From Hyphococcus sp. (lineage in GTDB: Bacteria; Pseudomonadota; Alphaproteobacteria; Caulobacterales; Parvularculaceae), in contig BQJH01000011.1 in NCBI GenBank assembly GCA_021604605.1, positions 1-24,650 of the forward strand: a stretch of 24,650 nucleotides of DNA, given 5' to 3'. Position numbers and translations under genes: made by a program. How positions within the stretch are numbered: the first letter of the stretch is position 1; each line of letters opens with the position of its first letter. The notes under the pieces were generated by a model that was given only the letters and a program-made list of their open reading frames with translations, was not told the origin of the DNA and ran no database searches. Shown here in pieces: positions 14,163 through 21,823 of this stretch.

Positions 14163-15092
14163 ATGAAAATCACAAACTTTTTGAGCCTTATTCGGCCATT
14201 CGCTGTGATTGGTTCATTTCTTGGGTTTTGCGCAGTCGTATTGACTTTCTATCTCGCTTATATCTCGATAGAGAACGACAACCTACTCAGGTTGGCGATT
14301 TTCTTTGTTGCCCTAATATCAGTCGTCGCTTTTTTCGTAATTGCAATTTTTACTTTGTTTAATTTTTACTTCAAAGAGTCGAGTCCAAGCAAACTTGCAT
14401 TGCTCGCTACAGCAGATTTGGAAAAATTTGTACCGGCCGAAACCGTAAAAATTCTGAGGTATTTCTTGGAAAGTATTTTGCCGCATGTTTTTCGTTTTCG
14501 TGAAAACTTTAGAGAACTAAACGGCATTCGAATCGAGAAATTTGTCCGAAAGTTCGAACTCTCGCGAAGAGATGTAACCGTTACAGAGCAATATCATTGG
14601 AACAGCAAATCTCGAAGGAAGTTGGAACGGTTTCCGATTATTAGATTTGGAGGAAACATACAGACCTTCGAGGATGCGAACGCCAAGGGTTGGGAAGAAA
14701 TTGACGGGCAAACTGAAAGTTGTGGTGTATCTGTTGAAGAAATTGCAGACCGTGTTTTATTGATAAATATCAGGCTAAAACAAATCAGCAAGCGTAATGC
14801 ATCGGGTATAATAAATTATTCTGACTTCTCAAAGGGGGCGATGTTACCAGACTGGGACATTGCTCTAATTCCGCACCCAGCATATTTCACGCATAGATTA
14901 GGAAGTTTAGCTTTTGAGATATTGTCAGATACTCCTCTTTTGGAAACTGAACTGTATGCCCTCTCAACATATACAGGTGAGAGGGTTCGAGTGGAAGCAA
15001 AAACCGAAGTTTCAACTGAAGGCAAAAGATATGGTGCGACCGTCATAAAACCTAAGCGAAATCACATCTATTTTGTTTTGTTTAAGCGGTAG
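14163..15092 (+). CDS. Two-span membrane protein with large cytoplasmic domain, unknown
   Basis: A 309-aa protein starting MKITNFLSLIRPF; the open frame extends upstream through the LuxR-type gene without a better start. Two membrane spans are at about 13-33 and 41-66, followed by some 240 soluble residues rich in charged and beta-type sequence. No known domain is recognised. Codon use is AT-rich compared with the relaxase region, suggesting separate acquisition. The next gene is convergent. The layout (two spans plus cytosolic domain) resembles that of the 339-aa protein at 17776-18795, but I see no convincing sequence similarity between them. Confidence 0.68.
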   Translation: MKITNFLSLIRPFAVIGSFLGFCAVVLTFYLAYISIENDNLLRLAIFFVALISVVAFFVIAIFTLFNFYFKESSPSKLALLATADLEKFVPAETVKILRYFLESILPHVFRFRENFRELNGIRIEKFVRKFELSRRDVTVTEQYHWNSKSRRKLERFPIIRFGGNIQTFEDANAKGWEEIDGQTESCGVSVEEIADRVLLINIRLKQISKRNASGIINYSDFSKGAMLPDWDIALIPHPAYFTHRLGSLAFEILSDTPLLETELYALSTYTGERVRVEAKTEVSTEGKRYGATVIKPKRNHIYFVLFKR

Positions 15093-15119
15093 GTCTCAAC
15101 CGGAGGCAGAGAAAGATAC

Positions 15120-16007
15120 TCACCGATCTTGACCATTTAAGAAGTGCCTTAAATAGCCCAAATACTCGTCTGGACGTTCTAAGTATGCACAGTGGGCAGC
15201 ATCCGAAACTACGCGTGTTTCAGCATTTTCAACCAGTTTAGAAAAATTTTCACAGGCGCTTGGCGTTGCAAGATCATACTCGCCGCATACAAATAAAGTG
15301 GGCGTCGCAATTTCAGGTAGATAATTCGACAAATCTAGTTCTTTTAATGTGCCTGTTCCATGGAACTCCGATGGTCCCCACATATAATTATACAATTCAA
15401 AATTGAAGGGTGGAGCATCTATCATAACCTCGGGAGATGATAGCTCCGTTCGGCAATAATAAATCTTTTCAAATACCTCGTTTGCTTTTTTGAATTCCGC
15501 AGATTCAAATGACATGTTTTCAATCGCATGAAACATTTCATCTCGTACATTGTTTTCTAATGTTGAAATAAGTCGTTGACTGTCTTCCAACCATATTTTT
15601 GTTGAAACTAAAGGACTAGACAAAATTAGTCCCGTAAGGCCGCGTGGATTCTTGGCGGCGTGTGGAATAGTCCATGACGCTCCCGCCGAATGACCCAACA
15701 GAACATAATTTGTTACGTTTAAGGCCTTAACTACTGAATCAATTTCTGAGACGTAGCGCTCAATAGTCCAGTTTTTTTTATCTCCGGGCCGTTCGGAATT
15801 ACCACAATCTAATTGATCGTAGAAGATAACGCGCCTTTCGTCCGATAGAGCGGTAATAGGCAAGGGACGCCGATGGCTGCCACCTGGTCCGCCGTGCAAA
15901 ACAATTAAAGCTGATTTTTCAGAGTCCCTGAATTGGCTACCATTTTCGCGATACCATACTTTACCGCCGTCAACAGAAAGATATCCTGCATACTCTGGAT
16001 CAATCAT
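15120..16007 (-). CDS. Alpha/beta hydrolase, proline-iminopeptidase-like
   Basis: A 295-aa hydrolase without signal peptide. The oxyanion-hole motif HGGPGG (38-43) and the family motif YDQLDCGNSERP (about 63-74) point to the proline iminopeptidase/S33-type group. The catalytic triad is Ser107 (GHSAG), Asp245 (GEYDLATP) and His272 (AAHCAYLERP). Substrates could be N-terminal proline peptides or small esters and amides. It is divergent from the serine hydrolase at 16251, with 243 bp between. The position inside an element next to unknown membrane proteins suggests a specialised rather than housekeeping role, which is an inference. Confidence 0.88.
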   Translation of the reverse strand: MIDPEYAGYLSVDGGKVWYRENGSQFRDSEKSALIVLHGGPGGSHRRPLPITALSDERRVIFYDQLDCGNSERPGDKKNWTIERYVSEIDSVVKALNVTNYVLLGHSAGASWTIPHAAKNPRGLTGLILSSPLVSTKIWLEDSQRLISTLENNVRDEMFHAIENMSFESAEFKKANEVFEKIYYCRTELSSPEVMIDAPPFNFELYNYMWGPSEFHGTGTLKELDLSNYLPEIATPTLFVCGEYDLATPSACENFSKLVENAETRVVSDAAHCAYLERPDEYLGYLRHFLNGQDR

Positions 16008-16250
16008 GGAAAAAACCCGTGAAGTTTATTTCAAACCCTAAATTCATAAAACAAATTTAATAGCATTGAGCGCGAATATCAATCAGGATTTGAGTTGATC
16101 GTCGTTGCTGATCAGACTGTTTTAGACGCCAGACATCGACTTGATTTCGCTCAGATCCAATTGTGTTAATTATGTCTGCAGCAGAATGGTAGTAGATAGT
16201 GGCGCGGTTTTTCCAAATCTATTATACTAGGGAATCAACAAAGGTTTTGT

Positions 16251-17831
16251 ATGAATTTTCTCTCGAAAATAAAACTTCAACTAGATGATGACAGCAGAAG
16301 CATCGTGCCGGGTGGCGCATTTGCTATTTTGCATGAAGGAACAATTGTCGACGAGCTTTGTTGCGGTTCTGAAACCCTCAGCTCAAAGAGGCGCATAAAC
16401 AAAAAAACAAAATTCCATGCTGCATCACTTGCAAAACAGTTTACTGCCTATCTTATTCATGCGGCTCAGCAAGAAAAGTTGTTACATCTCGAAACAAGGC
16501 TAGGTGATGTGGTAGCTGAATTTGGTGAAGCGATTTCGAGTGTTACGATTGAACAGTTGTTAAATCATACATCCGGCATCATTGATCAATGGACGCTAAC
16601 GTCTTTTTTGGGGAAAGGGCCGGGTGATGCAGTTGATACTAAATACGTAGTTGATCTTCTAAAAAGGTTTGACCGCCTAAATTTTGAGCCCGGTACAAAC
16701 TTTGTATACTGTAATTCTGGATATACGCTATTAAGTTTGATCCTGGAGGAGGTGTACGGCGAACCGTTTCAAAAACTTGCTACTGCAAAAATATTTAAAC
16801 CTCTGGGCATGCGGGACACATTTTTTCCAGATACTGCTCATGACATTAGTCGGAACAGAGCAATAGCTTACACAAAAATTGATGGCCGTTATGTTGAGTG
16901 TGATGCAAAGTATGCGGTTAATGGCTCTACTTCATTACAAACAAGTTTAGAGGATATGATTAGGTGGGTGGGTGCGACTTATACAGTTGATTGCTCATTT
17001 TTCCGAGAAGTGCTCGATTATCGATCTACGTTATCATCTAAACTTGGTTACAAAAATGGGTTTTTTATTCTGGATTCAGATGAATACAAAGTGATCGGGC
17101 ATGGTGGGAATGACTATGGTTTCTATAGCGCCCTATATTACGATCCAGAAAATGCGACTAGTGTAATTGGTTTGTCTAATGGCTCACTAGCCTCGCTTGA
17201 GGGGGAAGTCTTGGACGAACTTTCTATTAAGTCGCTTGTTAAATCTCAAATTAGAAAGGTAAAAAAATTCCGCCCTCTTTCTAATGAAATTGTAGAAGGG
17301 TTTTACGCCAACGAAGACTACAGTGATGTAAGAAGGTTTTCCTACGAAGATGGTCATCTCAAGATGCTATGGGGCGCGGAAATTGCACTCCAATTTGATC
17401 AGGCGTCAAAAGAATATAGAAACAAAACTTCGAGTATAGCGATCAAAGCAGGCAATCTAACTGGCAATAGGACGCCAAGAATAATTTCATCCAACTGGGC
17501 AGGAAATACTGAGCTTACATATATCGCTGGCATAGAGGGGGAAAACCGCACTGATATTAAAGGGCTTTTTCTGTCTAAAGAACTCGGAATTACGGCGGAA
17601 CTTCGTACGGCAGGCCACAAAACGTCAGAATTTTGGTTGGGCTCAAAATGTTACGGTCCGATCAAATGGGTAACTCAGGACTTGTTCGTGTTCAGTTCGT
17701 ATTGGGCCTATGTTAGAAGAGGCATGAATGGCGTGGCCGAAAAGCTTGAGCTAAGCCATCCAAGGGCGCGGAGAATTGAATTTGTCAAAGTCCAGATGGG
17801 AGAAGGTGACACGGCGGTTCACGTATCTTAA
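16251..17831 (+). CDS. Beta-lactamase-like serine hydrolase
   Basis: A 526-aa protein with a class C beta-lactamase/penicillin-binding-protein fold (about 20-330). It has SLAK (Ser59-Lys62), YCN (Tyr153-Asn155) and HGG (285-287) in the place of KTG. About 200 extra C-terminal residues, beta-rich and not recognised, follow. No signal peptide is seen, so it probably acts in the cytoplasm, unlike true beta-lactamases; esterase or peptidase activity is more likely. The start has an AAAGG site. Its 3' end overlaps the next gene by 56 bp, so the two are probably co-expressed. The gene is AT-rich like its neighbours. Confidence 0.88.
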   Translation: MNFLSKIKLQLDDDSRSIVPGGAFAILHEGTIVDELCCGSETLSSKRRINKKTKFHAASLAKQFTAYLIHAAQQEKLLHLETRLGDVVAEFGEAISSVTIEQLLNHTSGIIDQWTLTSFLGKGPGDAVDTKYVVDLLKRFDRLNFEPGTNFVYCNSGYTLLSLILEEVYGEPFQKLATAKIFKPLGMRDTFFPDTAHDISRNRAIAYTKIDGRYVECDAKYAVNGSTSLQTSLEDMIRWVGATYTVDCSFFREVLDYRSTLSSKLGYKNGFFILDSDEYKVIGHGGNDYGFYSALYYDPENATSVIGLSNGSLASLEGEVLDELSIKSLVKSQIRKVKKFRPLSNEIVEGFYANEDYSDVRRFSYEDGHLKMLWGAEIALQFDQASKEYRNKTSSIAIKAGNLTGNRTPRIISSNWAGNTELTYIAGIEGENRTDIKGLFLSKELGITAELRTAGHKTSEFWLGSKCYGPIKWVTQDLFVFSSYWAYVRRGMNGVAEKLELSHPRARRIEFVKVQMGEGDTAVHVS

Positions 17832-18795
17832 GCGCGCAAACAGATTCTTATTGATTTCTGTAGTTGGTTTTCTTCTTGCTTTAATTCTATCATTATTGTT
17901 GTGGGAAAGATGGAATGTTCTTATCACGACCGAGCAAGACTCTTTTAAGGTCAGTTTTCTGGCTTCTCTTTTTGAAGACATTATTTTCTTCGGTCTTGTT
18001 GGTTTGGCCATTGGCGTAGCGCAATTTACTGCCTCGAAGGGGGATACGCTACAGGCAAGGTTGGCAAAGTTATTTGCAAACAGAAATTTTGACCTTGGTG
18101 TTTTATCCTATTTCGAAACTACAATCCGGAAGAATGCTGTTTATTCTGAAAATTCCGCCCACGAAATAGTAATAACCCACTATGAGCCTGAGCTACACGC
18201 ATACCGCTTGATATTCCACAACCAATATGAGCTTCATAACCTTTTTGGTGATGTTCCATACAGTGCTGATTTATCAGTAGAAATTGCGCCAGATTTGGTT
18301 CGGAATGACATTGATAAGCTAGGAGAGGTGTCTCTATTGAGGACGACGCCAGAGGATGGTCAGCCCACAGATTGGATAAAGCACACTACAACGCTTGGAA
18401 AAGAAGGATTCAGCAAGGAGCTTGAGCTCAGCTTAAAGCCCAATCAAAAACTTAAATATGAAATGAAATGGTGGTCGTTTGCTTCAAATATAGGCAAGAG
18501 TGGCTTTAGCGTTAAAAGGTTCTCGAGAAAATTTATTGTCGATATTAAAAACATATCGCGCTATTCGGTTAGAATACGCTATGGAGAAAAATTGGATAAG
18601 GTAGCTGTTCTCGGATATGATCAGTCTATTAGGATTGCTGACTTCAAAAATGTTCCGGAAAAAACGCGGTTAGATTTTGAGTGGTTGCCGCCAGAAGAAC
18701 ACGACGAAAAAGATCCACATAATGTCAGTAGCGACGAGCATGATATCCTTGATTTTGACCGCCGCCTTGGTGACAAGGAAAAAAATGAGATTTAA
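17776..18795 (+). CDS. Two-span membrane protein overlapping the serine hydrolase gene, unknown
   Basis: A 339-aa protein with membrane spans at about 21-43 and 62-82 and a cytoplasmic domain rich in beta-type sequence. The acidic tail (about 300-339) carries a DEHDILDFDRRLGDKEK stretch. There is no ATG near the N-terminus. Starts available are TTG at 17776 or 17782 (the latter with GGAG eight bases upstream) and GTG at 17809. All lie within the serine hydrolase gene, so translation is probably coupled. No family is recognised. A membrane-anchored partner of the hydrolase is an inference. Confidence 0.68.
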   Translation: MNLSKSRWEKVTRRFTYLKRANRFLLISVVGFLLALILSLLLWERWNVLITTEQDSFKVSFLASLFEDIIFFGLVGLAIGVAQFTASKGDTLQARLAKLFANRNFDLGVLSYFETTIRKNAVYSENSAHEIVITHYEPELHAYRLIFHNQYELHNLFGDVPYSADLSVEIAPDLVRNDIDKLGEVSLLRTTPEDGQPTDWIKHTTTLGKEGFSKELELSLKPNQKLKYEMKWWSFASNIGKSGFSVKRFSRKFIVDIKNISRYSVRIRYGEKLDKVAVLGYDQSIRIADFKNVPEKTRLDFEWLPPEEHDEKDPHNVSSDEHDILDFDRRLGDKEKNEI

Positions 18796-18842
18796 TTAGA
18801 CGCCCTATGGAGAGGGTATAGCGGCTCAATGTCGCGGCAATC

Positions 18843-18992
18843 TCAATTTTCGAGCTGTTTAGACCAATTCTCCAATTCTGCCCAGAATTCCTCGGATGTA
18901 GGCCCGTTCGGGTCCACCATCACTTTATTCAAGCATATGACTAAAGGCATCATCAGGTAGTCATGGTTAGGTTTGTTGCGATGAGCAAATGG
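18843..18992 (-). pseudogene. Possible gene remnant near the right end of the element
   Basis: On the minus strand a frame of 49 codons opens directly after a TGA (18993-18995) and reads PFAHRNKPNHDYLMMPLVIC and onward to VDPNGPTSEEFWAELENWSK before a stop at 18843. The composition looks like real protein, a C-terminal tail, although no start codon with ribosome-binding site is present before Met-Met at about residue 13. It may be the end of a gene cut by insertion or rearrangement, or a very small gene of 37 codons starting at 18956. The family is not recognised. Confidence 0.3.
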
Positions 18993-19052
18993 TCATCGTG
19001 AGTACAGAGAGAACCCAACTACTGTAATATCAACATAAGTTATTGCCTGAAT

Positions 19053-20249
19053 TTATGACAACGGAATGAGGAAGAAAGTCGCTGTCGCAGCGCTAAGCAG
19101 AGTCGCCAGCGTAATCATTGTGCCAGTTGTTTTTCGGTGTAGGTGAACGGCGACCGGGATCAGCAACAAATTCGCGGTGATAATGAATGTTGCATAGGCT
19201 TGGGTCGGGACAATCTCGTTCAAAGGGAAGCCCGCTCCGGCAAAACCTTTTGCAATGAAGGGTAAAAACACCGCCATATTAATCGACAAGACCAGGCCGA
19301 TATAGGCTTTGGCGATGTCCGAGAGGGCTATCTGACATGTGCGGAAAAAACTGATGGCTTGCTGGGTGAGGGCGAAGCCATATTCCCGTCCGGCGATCAA
19401 TCCCAGAAAGACAAAGGTTGTCGACATTGGGATGTTGTTGAGCTCTTTGAAGTAAAAGAGAAGTGAGGCGTAGATGAAATCGATGATGGTGGCGGAGCGG
19501 ATGTCGGTCACGGCCGTCTTGGTTTTCAGGATGCGCTGAACCGGGCCGCCTTTATTCGCGAATGTGTAAGCAAGAAGGCCGACTATTGCGAACATTGCGG
19601 TAAAGCTTTCGAATGCAGAAAGCTGGCGTGGCAGAAAAACGAATATATTGGCAAAATCCTGGATCAACCAAACAGCCCAGAGGTAAGCCGTTGTCAGCCA
19701 TTGTAATACAATCCAGATCGGGTGGTGTTGTTGGTGCTCGGTTTTTCGAAAGAATTTTTCCAGCGTGTTGGATGCAATAAGAAAAACCCCAAGTCCAACT
19801 GCAAAAGCAAGGCCATATCCGATCAACGATTTTTGCAACATCGATGAGAGACCGCCGATCGTGGCGAAGACGGTCAGCACCATGAAGGATGTTGAAACGG
19901 GAACGCCAAAACGAGTGATGATCACTAACACCAACGGCGGCAAAGTGTGATACCATTGGATGTCTACTGCAGGATATTTTTTAGCGTTTGCGAGACGACC
20001 ATAAGACGGATCGCCATCATTAATCATCCAGCCATACGTAAAGGTAACGACAAGAATAATTGCAGCAAACAAAAACAGCCAGAACCAGTGAAGTCGACTG
20101 TTCGAGGCAATAAAAGTTCCAAGCGTTTGCAGAGCGTCATTACCGACAACGGCATAGGCGGCAAACAAAAACCCTATAGCAGCAAAAAACGTAATATCGA
20201 ACACAGCGACCCCATACCCTCGAGCATCTTGTGGGCGCCTGATATACAA
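19053..20249 (-). CDS. Multi-span membrane protein, PiT (phosphate transporter)-like
   Basis: A protein of up to 398 aa with about ten hydrophobic segments. Two similar motifs, GVPVSTSFMVL in the first half and NIPMSTTFVFLG in the second, with NDALQTLGT near the N-terminus, recall the inverted-repeat layout of PiT-type inorganic phosphate transporters. The match is by eye and partial, so substrate is uncertain. The frame begins at a TTG (20249). A GTG at 20204 preceded by GAGGG, giving MFDITFFAAIGF, is a credible alternative. It is divergent from the aldehyde dehydrogenase gene and probably ordinary chromosome. Confidence 0.7.
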   Translation of the reverse strand: MYIRRPQDARGYGVAVFDITFFAAIGFLFAAYAVVGNDALQTLGTFIASNSRLHWFWLFLFAAIILVVTFTYGWMINDGDPSYGRLANAKKYPAVDIQWYHTLPPLVLVIITRFGVPVSTSFMVLTVFATIGGLSSMLQKSLIGYGLAFAVGLGVFLIASNTLEKFFRKTEHQQHHPIWIVLQWLTTAYLWAVWLIQDFANIFVFLPRQLSAFESFTAMFAIVGLLAYTFANKGGPVQRILKTKTAVTDIRSATIIDFIYASLLFYFKELNNIPMSTTFVFLGLIAGREYGFALTQQAISFFRTCQIALSDIAKAYIGLVLSINMAVFLPFIAKGFAGAGFPLNEIVPTQAYATFIITANLLLIPVAVHLHRKTTGTMITLATLLSAATATFFLIPLS

Positions 20250-20274
20250 AGCCGTTGACAGTTTTATGACATCG

Positions 20275-20293
20275 TTTGGCGCATGGCGCCAAA
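20275..20293. promoter_or_regulatory. Perfect inverted repeat in the divergent promoter region
   Basis: TTTGGCGC-ATG-GCGCCAAA is a perfect 8-bp dyad with a 3-base spacer. It lies between the PiT-like gene and the aldehyde dehydrogenase gene, a fitting place for an operator of either. A TTGACA hexamer occurs just upstream (20255-20260) but no good -10 follows at the right distance. Confidence 0.45.
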
Positions 20294-20368
20294 GGCGCTA
20301 GACTTTCGCTGGTTGTTTCCTCAAAGTCCTGTTTTTGAACGTTTATCATTTGACCGGTGGAGGTCTTT

Positions 20369-21817
20369 ATGCCCGCTGATACTGCCCGCAGCCTAGATGC
20401 TGATAAGTCTGAGGGCGAACGTGAGATAGAGCGCATTTTTGCATTGCAGAAAAAAGCGTATGGGGAAAATCCGTTTCCTTCTTATGATCGTCGCGTGGCG
20501 GCGCTCGACAAGATCACCCGATTGCTGGAGGTGAATGAAGATCGATTCGTCACGGCGATTAATGCGGATTTCGGTAATCGGTCAAAATACGAGACCATCA
20601 TTGCTGAGGTGATGACGACGGCGTCGGGCGTTAAAAACGCGAAGAAGAATCTGAAAAAATGGATGCGACCTCGCGGTGTTGCTACCCCGCTGCATATGTT
20701 GCCAGCGAAGAGTAAAATTGAGCCACAGCCGCTTGGGGTAATCGGCATCATTGCGCCCTGGAATTATCCTGTGGAGTTGGCGTTAGCGCCGGCCGCCGCC
20801 GCACTCGCTGCCGGTAACAGGGTTATGATCAAACCGAGTGAACTAACGCCGCGTGCGGGCGAGGCAATGCGCGACGCAATAGCTGCTGAATTTGATGAAA
20901 GTGAAGTGGCGGTCATCACCGGTGGGATAGAAACTGGGCAAGCCTTTAGTGAAACGCCATTCGATCATCTTCTATTTACAGGCTCTACAGCGATCGGGAC
21001 ACGGGTGGCGCAAGCTGCGGCCAAAAACCTGACCCCGGTGACGTTGGAATTGGGCGGCAAGTCGCCGGTCATTCTCGATAAAAGTGCAGACATGGAAAAG
21101 GCGGCGAGGTCAGTTGCATACGGGAAAGCCTTTAATGCTGGCCAAACCTGCATAGCACCAGATTACGTTTTGGCGCCAACCGACCAGCTTGAGGCTTTTG
21201 TTGAGAGTGTCGCTCGCAACGCCCGTGAGCTTTACCCGGAAATCGATAAGACGTCTGACTATACCGCGATTATTTCCGATCGTCATTTTGACCGCTTGAA
21301 AAGCATGGTCGAGGAGGTACGTGACCGGGGCGCAAAGATCGTAGAGGTCGGGTCTTCCAATGCGCTTCACCCTCAGCGCAAACTGCCGCTGACCTTGATT
21401 ATCGATCCGCCGCGTGATTCTGGCATCATGAAGGAAGAGATCTTCGGGCCCATTTTGCCGATCTTGCCGGTGGCTTCCCCGGAGGATGCCATCGCGCATG
21501 TGAATGCGGGAGATAGGCCGCTCGCACTCTATTGGTACGGTGAAGACGATGACGTGCGGGATCAGGTTTTACAGAAAACGGTTTCGGGCGGCGTTACAGT
21601 CAATGATACGCTCTGGCATTTCGCGCAGGAAAACCTTCCCTTTGGTGGTGTGGGCAAAAGTGGGAGCGGCGCTTATCACGGGGAGGCGGGCTTTGTCAGC
21701 TTCTCTCACATGAAGCCAGTGTTTTATCAATCTCGCTTTTCTAGTGGTGGAAAATTGCAACCGCCATTTGGGCCGCATACGGAAAAAGTTCTCTCCCTCG
21801 TTAGAAAAATTATCTAG
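20369..21817 (+). CDS. Aldehyde dehydrogenase, coniferyl-aldehyde-dehydrogenase-like
   Basis: A 482-aa NAD(P)-dependent aldehyde dehydrogenase starting MPADTARSLD after a GGAGG site. Key features are PWNYP (Asn132), the cofactor-binding FTGSTAIG, the general base in LELGGKSP (Glu227) and the catalytic Cys261 in NAGQTCIAPDY. The N-terminal layout and the overall motifs resemble coniferyl aldehyde dehydrogenase and class 3-type enzymes. It lies six bases before a GMC alcohol oxidoreductase gene. The pair would take an alcohol to an aldehyde and then to an acid. The substrate is not shown by the sequence; aromatic or medium-chain aldehydes are plausible. Confidence 0.92.
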   Translation: MPADTARSLDADKSEGEREIERIFALQKKAYGENPFPSYDRRVAALDKITRLLEVNEDRFVTAINADFGNRSKYETIIAEVMTTASGVKNAKKNLKKWMRPRGVATPLHMLPAKSKIEPQPLGVIGIIAPWNYPVELALAPAAAALAAGNRVMIKPSELTPRAGEAMRDAIAAEFDESEVAVITGGIETGQAFSETPFDHLLFTGSTAIGTRVAQAAAKNLTPVTLELGGKSPVILDKSADMEKAARSVAYGKAFNAGQTCIAPDYVLAPTDQLEAFVESVARNARELYPEIDKTSDYTAIISDRHFDRLKSMVEEVRDRGAKIVEVGSSNALHPQRKLPLTLIIDPPRDSGIMKEEIFGPILPILPVASPEDAIAHVNAGDRPLALYWYGEDDDVRDQVLQKTVSGGVTVNDTLWHFAQENLPFGGVGKSGSGAYHGEAGFVSFSHMKPVFYQSRFSSGGKLQPPFGPHTEKVLSLVRKII

Positions 21818-21823
21818 AAGCAT

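Larger units (their letters stand above)
296..18850. mobile_element. Probable integrative mobilizable element inserted at the tRNA 3' end
   Basis: The left boundary is set by a tRNA 3' end overlapped by a large serine recombinase. Inside follow a resolvase, a VirD4/TraG coupling protein, MobC, a relaxase and a hairpin array suited to an oriT, interleaved with defence-type cargo. No genes for a VirB-type secretion channel are seen. That makes it an IME rather than a self-transmissible ICE, unless more of it lies outside the window. The right end is not defined: I place it between 18796 and 19052, because gene style changes to ordinary chromosomal genes beyond that, but I found no convincing duplicate of the tRNA end there. 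The given end coordinate is a guess. Confidence 0.6.

Noticed and set aside
16251..17831. Antibiotic-resistance beta-lactamase
   Set aside because: There is no signal peptide, HGG replaces KTG, and a 200-residue extra domain is present. An esterase- or peptidase-like cytoplasmic hydrolase is more likely.
18901..18920. CGGGTCCACCA as a copy of the tRNA 3' end (attR)
   Set aside because: It matches the tRNA end CGGGCCCACCA at 10 of 11 bases and has the right direction, but the match does not extend on either side. The bases also fall inside a protein-like frame. Too weak to define the border.
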